Part shown: piece by piece, positions 51,994 to 62,342 of the stretch
Layout of the letters: every line of letters starts with the position of its first letter
How positions within the stretch are numbered: position 1 is the stretch's first letter
Source of the DNA: Pelovirga terrestris
GTDB taxonomy: Bacteria > Desulfobacterota > Desulfuromonadia > Desulfuromonadales > Geopsychrobacteraceae
NCBI RefSeq assembly: GCF_014773365.1
Contig: NZ_JACWUN010000005.1
Span: 1-64,000 of the forward strand
Reading direction: 5' to 3'
Length of the DNA: 64,000 nt
The notes under the pieces: generated by a model
What the model was told of the DNA's origin: nothing
Database searches by the model: none
The model's input: only the letters and a program-made list of their open reading frames with translations
Translations under genes and position numbers: made by a program

Positions 51994-53093
51994 GACGGCC
52001 TCCGCTGGTGGCTCGAAATATTCAACAGAATCCCCACCGCCAACAGATTGGTGACCAGGCTGGTGCCGCCATAGGAAATAAACGGCAAGGTCAAGCCTTT
52101 GGTCGGCAATAACCCCATACAGACGGCCATGTTGACAAAAGCGCCGAAACCAATCAGCAGACTCAATCCAAAGGCCAGATTTCTGCCAAACGGCTCCTGG
52201 CATTGCAGCGCAATGCGGATGCCACAGAGCACCAGCAGCAAAAACAGGGCGGCAACCACCAGCACCCCGATCATCCCCAGCTCTTCACCAATCACCGAAA
52301 AGATAAAATCGGTATGAGCTTCGGGCAGATAAAAGAGCTTCTGCTGCCCAACCCCGAGACCTTCACCGGTTATCCCGCCTTTACCAAAAGCAACCAGACT
52401 CTGGATAATCTGGAAGCCACTATCGTAAGGATCGGTCCAGGGATCGAGAAATGCCATGATCCGCCGGCGGCGATAATCGGAATTCATCAACAGGTAGTAG
52501 AGCACCGGCAACGACATGAGGATTGTCGGTAGAATGTACAACCAGCGCACCCCGGCAACGATGAGCATGACCAGAGCCACTCCGGCAACAATCATTGAGC
52601 TACCCAGATCTGGCTGCTTGAGCAATAGAATCAGCAGCACCCCGAGCACAATCATGTAGGGCAGGTATCCCTTGGTCAGGGATCTGACTTTCTCTTTTTT
52701 GCGGGTCAGGGAGTGAGCGAGATACAGCACCAACGTCATCTTGACCAGCTCTGCCGGCTGCAGGGTCACCCCCGGCAAACGGATCCACCGCACCGCGCCA
52801 CCGACTTTGACGCCGATGCCGGGAACCAGCAACAGGGCGAGCAGTCCAATACTGACCAACAGACTGATAACTGCCAGCTTGCGCCAGTTTTCATAGTTGA
52901 AATAAGTGGCCAGACACAACACCAGAAACCCGACCAGGGTATAGACCGCCTGGCGTTTGAGAAAATAGAAACCATCGCCAAAGCGCTCCGCCGCCATTAT
53001 GGCCGACGATGAATAAACCATGACGACGCCGATACAGGTCAATGCCACCGTCATCAACAGCATACTGGTATCAATGTTGCGGTGCAGGTTCAT
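51990..53093 (-). CDS. ftsW: SEDS glycosyltransferase FtsW
   Basis: A 367-residue SEDS-family membrane protein with about ten membrane segments. It polymerises lipid II with its partner FtsI. Conserved stretches are GGAVRWIRLPGVTLQPAEL, LLKQPDLGSSM, AHTDFIFSVIGEELG and the C-terminal TKGLTLPFISYGGTSL. It overlaps both neighbours by four bases. Confidence 0.96.
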   Translation of the reverse strand: MNLHRNIDTSMLLMTVALTCIGVVMVYSSSAIMAAERFGDGFYFLKRQAVYTLVGFLVLCLATYFNYENWRKLAVISLLVSIGLLALLLVPGIGVKVGGAVRWIRLPGVTLQPAELVKMTLVLYLAHSLTRKKEKVRSLTKGYLPYMIVLGVLLILLLKQPDLGSSMIVAGVALVMLIVAGVRWLYILPTILMSLPVLYYLLMNSDYRRRRIMAFLDPWTDPYDSGFQIIQSLVAFGKGGITGEGLGVGQQKLFYLPEAHTDFIFSVIGEELGMIGVLVVAALFLLLVLCGIRIALQCQEPFGRNLAFGLSLLIGFGAFVNMAVCMGLLPTKGLTLPFISYGGTSLVTNLLAVGILLNISSHQRRPS

Positions 53094-54454
53094 CGGCTGA
53101 CCTCCCCAGGGCTGGAAAGGGCCTGTACCAGTTCGGTGAAAACGGTGCCACGCTGTTCGTAGCCGGCAAACATATCAAAACTTGAACAGGCCGGCGATAA
53201 CAACACGGCTCCCCCCTCCGGGGTCAATCGCTGTGCCGTAGCAACCGCCTCGGCCATACTGTCGACGCAGTGGATGTCACAGCAACCGGCCAGCTCGGTA
53301 TTCATCTTTCGGCGCGCTTCACCGATCAGAATCAGATGCCTGACTTTTTCCGCAAGCAGCGGGCGCAGCGGTGCGTAGTCTCCGCCTTTGTCCTTGCCGC
53401 CGGCAATCAGGGTCACCGGACGATCAAGTCCAGCCAGGCTCTTCATCACACTGCCGACATTGGTACCCTTGGAATCGTTATACCATTTCACTCCGGCCAG
53501 GGTACGCACCAGCTGCATGCGGTGGGGCAATCCGCCAAAGTCACAGATTGTCCTCCAGGCCAAATCACCGGGGCAACCATGCAGCAGCGCAGCAGTCAGG
53601 GCGGCCATGGCATTTTCGACATTGTGCTCACCGGACAGGCGCAGCGCCGACAGAGCAAAAACTTCCTGTGCCCCCTGCCAGCTCCATTGCAGCTGATGCC
53701 CCTGCCGGGTCAGTCCGGCAACCTGCTTGCCGGCGGCGGAGAACCACACTTTGGTGGCCTGGATATCACTACACAGCTCGGCGACTGCCGGATCATCGGC
53801 ATTGAGCACCGCCAGATCAGTTGTTTTCATGTTCTTGAAAATGTTGCGTTTGGCAGCAAAATAGCTGGGCAGATCAGGGTAACGGTCAAGATGATCGGCG
53901 CTCAGATTCAACAGTAACGCTATCTGTGGATGGAAGGTATCGATCGCCTCAAGCTGAAAGGAGGAAAGCTCAACGACAGCCAGCTGATACGGGTGCAGCG
54001 CGGCACTGACAAATGGCGTCCCCAGATTGCCACCGACAAAGACGTCTTTTCCCCAGGCCTGCATCACCTCACCGATCAGACTGGTGGTGGTCGATTTGCC
54101 ATTGGTCCCGGTTACTGCAATGATCGGGGCATTAATCTCACGGGCGGCAATCTCGATTTCCCCCCAAACCGGCACTCCACAGTGGATGGCATGCTGCAAT
54201 GCTTCATTGGTCAAGGGCACCCCGGGACTGACAGCGATCAGATCGGCGTCGGCAAACAGGGCCGGGTCATGTCCCCCCAGATCGTAATGAACCGGCAATC
54301 CTGCCAATGCGGGCAAGCCACCCAGCTGCTCCAGTGAGCGCTGATCAGAGAGTACAACAGTGGCGTCGCGAGCGACAAAAAAACGCACCAGCGCCTGACC
54401 ACTCTGGCCGGCGCCCATGACAATCACTCGCTGGTGCTGGTCGTTTTTTTTCAT
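53090..54454 (-). CDS. murD: UDP-N-acetylmuramoylalanine--D-glutamate ligase
   Basis: A 454-residue Mur ligase adding D-Glu. It has [14 protein letters not shown] at the N-terminus, the ATP loop [26 protein letters not shown], a DSKGTN motif ([12 protein letters not shown]) and LIAGGKDKG. It overlaps mraY and ftsW by four bases. Confidence 0.96.
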   Translation of the reverse strand: MKKNDQHQRVIVMGAGQSGQALVRFFVARDATVVLSDQRSLEQLGGLPALAGLPVHYDLGGHDPALFADADLIAVSPGVPLTNEALQHAIHCGVPVWGEIEIAAREINAPIIAVTGTNGKSTTTSLIGEVMQAWGKDVFVGGNLGTPFVSAALHPYQLAVVELSSFQLEAIDTFHPQIALLLNLSADHLDRYPDLPSYFAAKRNIFKNMKTTDLAVLNADDPAVAELCSDIQATKVWFSAAGKQVAGLTRQGHQLQWSWQGAQEVFALSALRLSGEHNVENAMAALTAALLHGCPGDLAWRTICDFGGLPHRMQLVRTLAGVKWYNDSKGTNVGSVMKSLAGLDRPVTLIAGGKDKGGDYAPLRPLLAEKVRHLILIGEARRKMNTELAGCCDIHCVDSMAEAVATAQRLTPEGGAVLLSPACSSFDMFAGYEQRGTVFTELVQALSSPGEVSR

Positions 54455-55527
54455 CGTAATTTCAATGTCGATAAAGCAATCAATGCCAGAATGATGCTGA
54501 TAATCCAGAACCGCACAATGATCTTGGGTTCCGGCCAGCCCTTCAGTTCAAAATGGTGATGGATCGGTGCCATCCGGAACACCCGCCGCCCCCAGTAGCG
54601 GAAAGAGATGACCTGAACGATAACCGATAGGGCTTCAATGACAAAAATTCCGCCGACAATCACCAGGGCAAATTCATTTTTGGTAATGACGGCGATGGTT
54701 CCCAGGGCACCTCCCAACGACAGGCTGCCGACATCCCCCATAAACACCTGGGCCGGATAGGTATTGAACCACAGGAACCCCAGTCCTGCCCCGACCATAG
54801 CCCCACACAGAATCGACAATTCCCCGGCTCCCGGTACGCTGGTGATCTGCAGATAACCGGCCAGGTTGACGTTGCCGGCCACATACGCCAACAACAGAAA
54901 GGTGCTGGATGCAATAATCATCGGACCGATGGCCAGACCGTCAAGACCGTCAGTCAAATTCACCGCGTTACTTGCTCCAACCATCACCAGCATGGCAAAG
55001 GGGATGTAAAAGATCCCCAGATCGGGGCTGATGTTTTTGAAAAATGGCACGCTCAAATGGGTTTCCACCAGGCCACTGAAATAAAGCAGCAACGCCGCAA
55101 CGGCAGCAATCACCAGTTGCCAGAACATCTTTTGCCGGGCCGAGATACCGTCGCTGTTTTTACGGACCACCTTAAGATAGTCATCAACAAAACCGATAGC
55201 GCCGTACCCACTGGTCACCAGCAGGCAGACCCAGATATACAGGTTCGTCAGATCGGCCCACAGCAGCGTCGGCAGGATAATGGCAATCAGGATCAGGGCT
55301 CCCCCCATGGTAGGGGTGCCTTCCTTGACAAAGTGCGACTCCGGCCCGACCTTGCGGATAGTCTGGCCAACCTGCATGCGCTGCAGGGTGGCGATCAACC
55401 AGGGACCGAGCATAAACGAGATCATGAGCGCCGTAATGGTGGCGTAAATGGTTCTAAAGGTGATGTAACGAAACACATAGAGGGCAGAAAAATCGGTATG
55501 CAATGGATAGAGCAAGTGATACAGCAT
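54451..55527 (-). CDS. mraY: phospho-N-acetylmuramoyl-pentapeptide transferase
   Basis: A 358-residue ten-helix membrane enzyme that makes lipid I. Catalytic regions visible are [26 protein letters not shown] (Asp pair), [13 protein letters not shown] and the C-terminal [15 protein letters not shown]. It begins three bases after the murF stop and overlaps murD. Confidence 0.97.
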   Translation of the reverse strand: MLYHLLYPLHTDFSALYVFRYITFRTIYATITALMISFMLGPWLIATLQRMQVGQTIRKVGPESHFVKEGTPTMGGALILIAIILPTLLWADLTNLYIWVCLLVTSGYGAIGFVDDYLKVVRKNSDGISARQKMFWQLVIAAVAALLLYFSGLVETHLSVPFFKNISPDLGIFYIPFAMLVMVGASNAVNLTDGLDGLAIGPMIIASSTFLLLAYVAGNVNLAGYLQITSVPGAGELSILCGAMVGAGLGFLWFNTYPAQVFMGDVGSLSLGGALGTIAVITKNEFALVIVGGIFVIEALSVIVQVISFRYWGRRVFRMAPIHHHFELKGWPEPKIIVRFWIISIILALIALSTLKLR

Positions 55528-55530
55528 CGG

Positions 55531-56919
55531 TCAACCCTTCCTTTGCGCGGCATCCGGCCCCGCCGCCTTGAGTTCCTGCACCAGACGATCGAGTTGTACG
55601 CCACGTGATCCCTTGACCAGCAAGCGGTCGCCGGTACGGTGACAGCTCTTTACCATCTCAATCGCTTCGGCCACATGGTCAACCTTGTAGATCTGTTCCT
55701 TGCGCATCCCTGCTTTAAGGGCTCCCATCTCCAATTGTTCGCCATGCCGGCCCACCGTGATCAGCACATCGGCCACCTGCGCTACTCGCTCCCCCAAAGC
55801 CTGATGCAACAACTGTGCGTCCTCTCCCAGTTCAAGCATGTCCCCGAGGATGGCGACCTTCCTGCCCTGACCCTTGAGTGCCTTCAGGGCATCGAGAGCA
55901 GAACGGGCTGACAACGGATTTGAGTTATAACTGTCATCGAGCAGCATACCGCCGCTTGCCAGAGGGAAGAGGTTCATCCGTCCCTGAACCGGAACAAATT
56001 CTTCCAATCCGCGCACAACGTGCTCTAAGGAAACATCAAGCTCAAGAGCGGCTGCGGCTGCGGCCAGGGCGTTGTGCACGTTATGAACACCCGGCACCGG
56101 CAACCGGATCGAGCGCCGCTGATCAGCGGTCAACAGCTCAAAAGAAACGGCATCTGGTTCAACCACTCTATGTTCGCCACGCACATCGGCCCGAGCGTTG
56201 AGGCCATAGGTCCGCTTTTTTACCCCATTAGCAACGGGCAACTGTGCAACCCGTTCATCATCGAGATTAATAATTGCGGTTCCACCTTTGAGCCCGGCGT
56301 AGAGCTCCCCTTTGGCCCGCGAAACCCCATCAAGACCATGCAGGGTTTCAAGGTGAGCTTCTCCGATGTTGGTGATCACTCCGATGGTCGGCTGAGCGAT
56401 CTCGGTCAGGCGTTCAATTTCACCCAAAGCGCTGGTGCCCATCTCAACGACCGCCCACTGATGAGATTTTTCAATCCGCAGCAGGGTCAGCGGTAATCCG
56501 ATCAGGTTGTTGAAATTACCGTAGGTTTTAAGTCCGGGGGCAACCTGCGTCAGAATGCCGGCGAGCATTTCCTTGGTCGTGGTTTTGCCGGCTGAACCGG
56601 TTATCGCAATCAGCGGTCCCTGCAGTTGGAAACGATGGGCCGCGGCAATGTCGCCCAGGGCGCGCAAGGTATCGGCTACCCTGACCACCGGCACATTCAG
56701 CCCCTCCACAACCTCTTCACTCAAGCAGGCAGCGGCACCGTTCTTAACCGCCTGACTGAGATAGTCGTGACCATCAAAACGCCCGCCGCGCAACGGCACA
56801 AACAAAGCTCCCGGCACCATATTGCGGCTATCGGTAGACACCCCGGTGAGTTCGCAATTGACCTTGCGACCACAAAATTCTCCACCGACAATGCGCGCGA
56901 TCCGTTCAAGATCAAACAT
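55531..56919 (-). CDS. murF: UDP-MurNAc-tripeptide--D-Ala-D-Ala ligase
   Basis: A 462-residue Mur ligase that adds the D-Ala-D-Ala dipeptide. It shows STDSRNMVPGALFVPLRG, the ATP loop AITGSAGKTTTKEML, NIGEAHLE and LDDSYNSNPLS. The internal ATG at 56919 has GGAGG upstream and is preferred; it overlaps the murE stop by eight bases. Confidence 0.96.
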   Translation of the reverse strand: MFDLERIARIVGGEFCGRKVNCELTGVSTDSRNMVPGALFVPLRGGRFDGHDYLSQAVKNGAAACLSEEVVEGLNVPVVRVADTLRALGDIAAAHRFQLQGPLIAITGSAGKTTTKEMLAGILTQVAPGLKTYGNFNNLIGLPLTLLRIEKSHQWAVVEMGTSALGEIERLTEIAQPTIGVITNIGEAHLETLHGLDGVSRAKGELYAGLKGGTAIINLDDERVAQLPVANGVKKRTYGLNARADVRGEHRVVEPDAVSFELLTADQRRSIRLPVPGVHNVHNALAAAAAALELDVSLEHVVRGLEEFVPVQGRMNLFPLASGGMLLDDSYNSNPLSARSALDALKALKGQGRKVAILGDMLELGEDAQLLHQALGERVAQVADVLITVGRHGEQLEMGALKAGMRKEQIYKVDHVAEAIEMVKSCHRTGDRLLVKGSRGVQLDRLVQELKAAGPDAAQRKG

Positions 56920-58447
56920 GGGCCCGGCCTCCAGGAATGGGTGCCGCACAGGCTTGAGCTAGCGCCCGCTGCAACTCTTCACGGTCATCAAAATGAATCT
57001 TTGTCGTTCCAAGAATCTGATAATCCTCGTGCCCCTTACCGGCGACCAGCAGCAAATCACCCTTGCCGGCTAAGTCGACGGCGTAGTTGATGGCTGAACG
57101 GCGATCAGGAATCACGACAAAGCCTCGGCTGTCGCCAGCAACCGTGCCTGGATCAAGTTCGCAGCCCCCCGCTGCCAGAGCTCCGCTCCGAATCTGGTCC
57201 AGAATCGCGAGGGGATCTTCGGTGCGTGGATTGTCAGAGGTAAAAATAGCCAGATCTGAATAGTTAACCGCTGCTGCAGCCATCAACGGACGCTTGCCCG
57301 GATCCCGGTCACCGCCACAACCGACAACGGTATACAGGCGCTGATGTTCCAGATTAAAAAGGGTTTTTAACACCTGTTCCAGCGCATCACCGGTATGGGC
57401 ATAATCGACCAGTGCCAGCACCTCGCCGTCGTTATCAACACGCTCGAGTCGTCCCGGCACCTGAGGTGCGACACGAATCCCGGCGGCAATCTGTTCATTA
57501 CTGATGTTCAATTGCTGGGCAACGGCTACCGCCGCTAGCAGATTGCTCAGATTAAATTCACCGATCATCGGGCTGTCGATCTGCACTTCACCGTGACTGC
57601 CGCTAAAAACCCCATGGATGCCCTCGCGCCCGATAGTCACCTGGCGCGGATAGAGGGTGCAGGATGATCGCCGGCCAAAGGTCCGTGCCGCCGGGATATC
57701 GGTCAGCAGGCGCCGGCCATAAGGATCATCAGCATTGATCAAGGCGACCCCGTTACCAAGCAGTTCGGTAAACAGTCGGCGCTTGCTGGCAAAATAGGGT
57801 TCCAGCCCGGCATGGTAGTCGAGATGATCCTGGGTCAGATTGGTAAAGACCGCGATGTCAAAATCGAGTCCATCTGCGCGGTGCTGTTCCAGAGCATGGG
57901 ATGAGACCTCCATGACCAGGGCATTGGCGCCGTGGCGTCGAAACTCAGCCAGCATCCGCATCAAATCCAACGATTCCGGCGTGGTATGGGTAGCTTCAAA
58001 ACGCAGGGTGTCAGCCAATCGATAATCAACCGTTCCGAAAACTGCCGGGGTATAACCGGCGCTCTTGAGGATCGCTTCGATCAGATAGGTAATGGTCGTC
58101 TTGCCATTGGTTCCGGTCACACCGATCACCGGGATCCCTTTGCCGGGGTTGCCATAGTAATGCGCTGCAGCCTGGGCCATGGCACGACGAACGTTGGCAA
58201 CCTGGATAAAACAACAACCTTCGGCCTGCTCCGGCCCGGCAAAAGAATCAGCAACAACCCCAATAGCGCCCGCTGCAAGCGCCTGGGAAATATACTTGCG
58301 TCCGTCGGTTTTGCTGCCCGGCAGGGCAAAAAAGAGGGCACCGGGTTTCACCTGGCGGGAATCACACTCCAGCGCGCAAATATCCACCGCCGTTGAACCT
58401 TCAACGGCAACCGGACTGATGGCATTCAGCAATTCACGCAACTGCAT
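56912..58447 (-). CDS. murE: UDP-MurNAc-tripeptide synthetase MurE
   Basis: A 511-residue Mur ligase adding the third stem residue. It has ECDSRQVKPGALFFALPG, the ATP loop GVTGTNGKTTITYLIE, NLTQDHLDYH and VVGCGGDRDPGKRP. The DNPRTEDP motif (FTSDNPRTEDPLAI) is the signature of enzymes that use meso-diaminopimelate. GGAGG nine bases before the ATG at 58447 sets the start; the longer open frame overlaps ftsI and is not used. Confidence 0.96.
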   Translation of the reverse strand: MQLRELLNAISPVAVEGSTAVDICALECDSRQVKPGALFFALPGSKTDGRKYISQALAAGAIGVVADSFAGPEQAEGCCFIQVANVRRAMAQAAAHYYGNPGKGIPVIGVTGTNGKTTITYLIEAILKSAGYTPAVFGTVDYRLADTLRFEATHTTPESLDLMRMLAEFRRHGANALVMEVSSHALEQHRADGLDFDIAVFTNLTQDHLDYHAGLEPYFASKRRLFTELLGNGVALINADDPYGRRLLTDIPAARTFGRRSSCTLYPRQVTIGREGIHGVFSGSHGEVQIDSPMIGEFNLSNLLAAVAVAQQLNISNEQIAAGIRVAPQVPGRLERVDNDGEVLALVDYAHTGDALEQVLKTLFNLEHQRLYTVVGCGGDRDPGKRPLMAAAAVNYSDLAIFTSDNPRTEDPLAILDQIRSGALAAGGCELDPGTVAGDSRGFVVIPDRRSAINYAVDLAGKGDLLLVAGKGHEDYQILGTTKIHFDDREELQRALAQACAAPIPGGRAHV

Positions 58448-58472
58448 CAACGTAACCTCCGCAGATTCATTA

Positions 58473-60422
58473 TCAGGCCCCAAAACGCACCCATGCTTCC
58501 TTGCCGTAAGGGATCGACTCGCCCGCATGGGGGTATTGCTCAACCGCCCGCCCACTACCGGTCAACTTCAGGTTCAACCCCTGCCGTTCCATCGCCTGCA
58601 ATACCTGACGATAGCTCATACCACGAAAGTCCGGCATAACCAGACCATCAGCCGGAGTCCTGACCGGCAACAGCGCGGCCAAATCAGGCAACGGCTCAGT
58701 TGCTGCAGAAACCACGGGTAAGGTTGTGACCTGACTGTCCGGCAAAATATTCAAGTGATTTAGCGCCTGCGCCGCCACCCGGGAAAAAACCGGGGCGGCA
58801 ACCTGGCCACCATAGACCGTTCCCTGGGGTTCATCGACGGTTACGGCAATGACCAGGGCCGGGTTCTCTGCCGGGACAAAACCGATAAAGGAAGCAATCC
58901 GTTTATCGATAGAATAGCCTCCGGTAACTGTATCAACTTTCTGTGCCGTGCCGGTTTTACCTGCGACCTGAAAACCTGGAACCGCGCCCCTGACACCAGT
59001 CCCTCCCTCTTCGGTAACCGCAACCATCATCTGGCGCACCTGCGCCGCGGTCTTTTCAGAAATCACCCGATGACGCACTTCCGGCAGCCGCCGTCGTACC
59101 ACCTGATGATCGGCATCTCTGACTGTTTCTACCAGATAAGGCTCCATTAACAGCCCGCCATTGGCAATTACGGCTATCGCCGCGGCCATCTGGAGGGGAG
59201 TGACGCTGATCCCCTGGCCAAAGGAGATAGCGGCAAGATCAATCTCAAACCAGCGCGACGATGGACGAATCAGCCCAGCGACCTCACCGGGGAAATCAAC
59301 ACCGGTTTTGGAACCAAACCCAAATGATTGCAGATAACGATAATAACGATCGCGCTCGAGCTTTTTACCGAGCTTGACAAAACCGATGTTACTACTGAAT
59401 TTCAACATTTCCAGCAGGGTCAGATCACCAAATTTTCGATGGTCACGGACCACGCTGCCACCCACCGAATAACGCCCCTGTTCACAATAAACCGTCTGCT
59501 CAGGGGTCATCAGCCCCTCTTCAAGCACCCCGGCCAGCAAAAAAGGCTTGAAGGTTGAACCGGGTTCGTAGACATCACAGATGGCGCGGTTGCGACGCTC
59601 ATCGGCCTTATAGCGACCCGCCAGATTGGGATTGAAGTCGGGCCAGCTGGCCAACGCCAGAATCCTTCCACTGGCGGGTTCAAGCATCACCAGAGTACCG
59701 CCAATCGCTTCACTCTCACGCACTACCCGCGCCAGCTCTTTTTCCGCGATATATTGCAATGAGCGGTCGAGGGTCAGTTGCAGATTGTGCCCGCTTGCGC
59801 CCCCCTGGATCGGCGCTTCAGCGCTCGCCAGGCCACGACCACGAGCATCCTTGGTCGATACCAGCAGTTCCGGTTCTCCCTGCAGCAAACGATCGTATTC
59901 CAGCTCAATCCCCTCCAGTCCACGGGGATCAAGACCGGTAAAGCCCACCACATGGGCTCCAATTGCCGATTGGGGGTAATAGCGCTTGCGTTCGCTGACA
60001 AATGCCAGACCGGGAATTCTGAGCTGGCGCACAGCATCGGCAACCTCCGGGTCCATCATTCGCTGCAGCCAGACAAACCGCCGCCCCTCGGCGGAGAGAC
60101 TTCTGATTAATTCAGATTGGGGGGTTTTCAACAGAGGCGCGAGTTTTTTTGCCGTAGCAGCCGGATCCTGAATCAGTACCGGATCAGCATAGAGGGAATC
60201 CACCTCAAGGCTGACGGCCAGAGGACTGCCGTTACGATCGACAATGGTGCCCCGACGTGGGGCAAGCTTGATAACATGATGACGTTGCTGGTCAGCTCGA
60301 GCCTGCAACTCAGGGGCTTCAACCACCTGTAATTGATATGCGCGCACAGCAACAACACAAAAAGCCAGAATGAACAGCACTCCAAAAATCCGGATGCGTA
60401 TTTGTCCTGCTTCAGGTGCCAT
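58473..60422 (-). CDS. ftsI: division transpeptidase FtsI (PBP3) with PASTA domain
   Basis: A 649-residue class B penicillin-binding protein. One N-terminal membrane helix (about 9-28) is followed by a dimerisation domain. The transpeptidase has GSTFKPFLLAG (catalytic Ser in SxxK), SSNIGFVK (SxN) and KTGTAQK (KTG). A C-terminal PASTA domain (about 585-648, MPDFRGMSYRQVLQAMERQG) is attached, as in Gram-positive PBP2x and several deltaproteobacterial FtsI, unlike E. coli. It crosslinks septal peptidoglycan with FtsW. Confidence 0.95.
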   Translation of the reverse strand: MAPEAGQIRIRIFGVLFILAFCVVAVRAYQLQVVEAPELQARADQQRHHVIKLAPRRGTIVDRNGSPLAVSLEVDSLYADPVLIQDPAATAKKLAPLLKTPQSELIRSLSAEGRRFVWLQRMMDPEVADAVRQLRIPGLAFVSERKRYYPQSAIGAHVVGFTGLDPRGLEGIELEYDRLLQGEPELLVSTKDARGRGLASAEAPIQGGASGHNLQLTLDRSLQYIAEKELARVVRESEAIGGTLVMLEPASGRILALASWPDFNPNLAGRYKADERRNRAICDVYEPGSTFKPFLLAGVLEEGLMTPEQTVYCEQGRYSVGGSVVRDHRKFGDLTLLEMLKFSSNIGFVKLGKKLERDRYYRYLQSFGFGSKTGVDFPGEVAGLIRPSSRWFEIDLAAISFGQGISVTPLQMAAAIAVIANGGLLMEPYLVETVRDADHQVVRRRLPEVRHRVISEKTAAQVRQMMVAVTEEGGTGVRGAVPGFQVAGKTGTAQKVDTVTGGYSIDKRIASFIGFVPAENPALVIAVTVDEPQGTVYGGQVAAPVFSRVAAQALNHLNILPDSQVTTLPVVSAATEPLPDLAALLPVRTPADGLVMPDFRGMSYRQVLQAMERQGLNLKLTGSGRAVEQYPHAGESIPYGKEAWVRFGA

Positions 60423-60430
60423 TGTCCCTC

Positions 60431-60748
60431 TTACTCCACTCGCACGATTTGGCCTGGCGCCGGATCGCGCAAGCCCAGTTCATTTCTTGCCAGGGTTTCA
60501 ATGCGTTCGTCACGCGAGAGAAAAGCCACTTCAAGAGAAAGCTCCCTGACCTGCTGATTTTGTGCCCGCAGATCCCGCTCAAGCCGGGAAATCTCATATT
60601 CCAGACTAATGGCATGGATCCGCGACCAGACAAACAGCAGAGACAGGAGCGACATCAGGACAATCACCACCAGCATGGGGCTTAAACGCGGACGAGTCAG
60701 AGCAAAACCACTGATTCTGACACGGGTCTGAGAAATTGTCTGTGACAT
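60431..60748 (-). CDS. ftsL: cell division protein FtsL-like
   Basis: A 105-residue small bitopic protein: a short cytoplasmic N-terminus, a membrane helix at about 25-46 (PMLVVIVLMSLLSLLFVW), then a leucine-zipper-like coiled coil (ISLEYEISRLERDLRAQNQQ). It fits FtsL by position between rsmH and ftsI and by topology, since sequence conservation is low in this family. The ATG at 60748 has AGAGG seven bases upstream. Confidence 0.85.
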   Translation of the reverse strand: MSQTISQTRVRISGFALTRPRLSPMLVVIVLMSLLSLLFVWSRIHAISLEYEISRLERDLRAQNQQVRELSLEVAFLSRDERIETLARNELGLRDPAPGQIVRVE

Positions 60749-60759
60749 GGCTAACCTCT

Positions 60760-61707
60760 TTAACGGCAACGTTTAACCGCACGCAAAATGGCGCTGCGCG
60801 AGCGCTGATTTTTTTCAATCTCAATAGCTGCTGCTTTGATGCCCTTGCGCGTCAACAACTCCACCTCGGGCTGATGCCGGCACTGACACACCGGCAATCG
60901 CGGTGGGCAGATACAGCCTTGTGCCCGCGCCCGAAATAGCTGCTTGACAATCCGATCTTCCAGCGAATGAAAGCTGATCACTACCAGTCGCCCCCCGGGC
61001 TTGAGCAGGTCGATAGCGGCAACTACCCCACGCTTGACCTGACCAAGTTCATCATTCACGTAGATCCGTAAGGCCTGGAACACCCTGGTCGCTGGATGGA
61101 TACGATCGGGACGGTGGCCCCCAGGAACGACGTCACGCACCAGATCTGCCAACTGGGTGGTAGTGGTAATCGGCGCCTGCCGGCGCTGGGCAACAATCCT
61201 GGCGGCAATCCGCCGGCTGTAACGCTCTTCACCAAGGTCAAAGAACAATTGACGTAACGGTCCCTCTTCTAACTGATTGACAACCTCAGCAGCGGTCATC
61301 CCGACCTGAGGATTCATGCGCATATCCAATGGGGCCTCGTGCCGGAACGAAAAACCCCGCTCCGGGGTATCGAGTTGATGGGACGATACCCCGAGGTCGA
61401 GGAGCATGCCATCAAGACCAGTAATTCCGAGTGGCGCCAGCAGCGCCGCCGCCTGATCAAACTCAGCATGATGAAGACTGACGCGGTCACCGTAAGGAGC
61501 CAGGACCTGCGCAGCATGAGCCAGCGCGGCAGGATCGCGATCAACCCCGATCAGGCGACTGCCCGGCGCCCGGTCAAGAATTAATCGGGCGTGCCCGGCA
61601 CCCCCGAGGGTGCCGTCGAGGAACACCCCCCCCGGTTGAGGATCAAGCCAATGGATCACCTCTTCAGGCAGTACCGGCAGGTGTGAATAAGACTCGACAA
61701 CCATCAA
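60760..61707 (-). CDS. rsmH: 16S rRNA (cytosine1402-N4)-methyltransferase RsmH
   Basis: A 315-residue SAM-dependent methyltransferase (MraW). It shows HLPVLPEEVIHWLDP, the SAM loop LDGTLGGAGHARLIL, LLDLGVSSHQLDTPERGFSF, RIYVNDELG and VVISFHSLEDRIVK. It modifies C1402 of 16S rRNA in the decoding centre. Its start overlaps the mraZ stop by four bases. Confidence 0.96.
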   Translation of the reverse strand: MMVVESYSHLPVLPEEVIHWLDPQPGGVFLDGTLGGAGHARLILDRAPGSRLIGVDRDPAALAHAAQVLAPYGDRVSLHHAEFDQAAALLAPLGITGLDGMLLDLGVSSHQLDTPERGFSFRHEAPLDMRMNPQVGMTAAEVVNQLEEGPLRQLFFDLGEERYSRRIAARIVAQRRQAPITTTTQLADLVRDVVPGGHRPDRIHPATRVFQALRIYVNDELGQVKRGVVAAIDLLKPGGRLVVISFHSLEDRIVKQLFRARAQGCICPPRLPVCQCRHQPEVELLTRKGIKAAAIEIEKNQRSRSAILRAVKRCR

Positions 61708-62147
61708 AAGCCCAGATCCGCCTGCCCTTGCGCATCGTCGTTAAGTAATGCTTCCGACTCGGCAGCAATCAGAGCATGAGCCTGCTGACTCCAGATCTCA
61801 ATTTTTTCAAACATGCCGATAACCACCGCTTCTTTGTCGAGGCCGGCATGCTCGCGCAAGGATTGGGGAATTTGAATGCGCCCCTGGGCATTAAACTGAC
61901 ATTCACGTGCCGGAGCAATCCGGTTACGCAGATTCGCCTCCCGCAGTGGGCCAGGCTGCATGGCAAGAACCTTGGCACAGATATCATCCCACCGTTTGTG
62001 CGGATAGGCGACCAGCCCATTTTTGTAACGGGTCACTACCAGGCCGTCACTATCATAATCCTGACGCAGTTCATCCCTGAACGGGGCCGGAATACTGACC
62101 CGCCCTTTGAGATCGATACTGACATTGAACTCGCCGGAAAACCTCAC
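61704..62147 (-). CDS. mraZ: transcriptional regulator MraZ
   Basis: A 147-residue MraZ with two SpoVT/AbrB-like halves (VSIDLKGRVSIPAPFRDEL and QFNAQGRIQIPQSLREHAGL). MraZ is the DNA-binding first gene of dcw clusters and usually represses its own promoter. A GTG start at 62147 fits: AAGAGG lies six bases upstream and the protein then begins MRFSGEFN as usual. The open frame continues upstream through the promoter and should not be used. Putative target boxes lie directly upstream. Confidence 0.94.
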   Translation of the reverse strand: MRFSGEFNVSIDLKGRVSIPAPFRDELRQDYDSDGLVVTRYKNGLVAYPHKRWDDICAKVLAMQPGPLREANLRNRIAPARECQFNAQGRIQIPQSLREHAGLDKEAVVIGMFEKIEIWSQQAHALIAAESEALLNDDAQGQADLGF

Positions 62148-62148
62148 A

Positions 62149-62174
62149 TGACACCTCTTGACACTATTTGACAC
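62149..62174 (-). promoter_or_regulatory. putative MraZ operator: three direct repeats at 10-bp spacing
   Basis: On the minus strand GTGTCA occurs three times (62169-62174, 62159-62164, 62149-62154), exactly ten bases apart, between the predicted transcription start and the mraZ start codon. MraZ is known to bind short direct repeats one helical turn apart, so these are likely its sites. Confidence 0.65.
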
Positions 62175-62185
62175 CAAGTTTAGAA

Positions 62186-62214
62186 AATATAGCGGTGGGC
62201 TCATGAAGTGTCAA
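62186..62214 (-). promoter_or_regulatory. sigma-70 promoter of the dcw cluster
   Basis: On the minus strand TTGACA (62209-62214) and TATATT (62186-62191) are 17 bases apart, near-consensus. Transcription would begin near 62179, just before the GTGTCA repeats and 32 bases before the mraZ GTG. Confidence 0.82.
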
Positions 62215-62342
62215 GGGAAAATCTGTCTGCAGGGGGTCTGAGAAAAAAAGAAAAGTATTGCTAAGACAAGGACTTGGGACAACCGGCGGGCAAAAGCCCG
62301 GAAGCAGGAGGGAACTAGCTAATTTCTATGGACTATTGGTTG

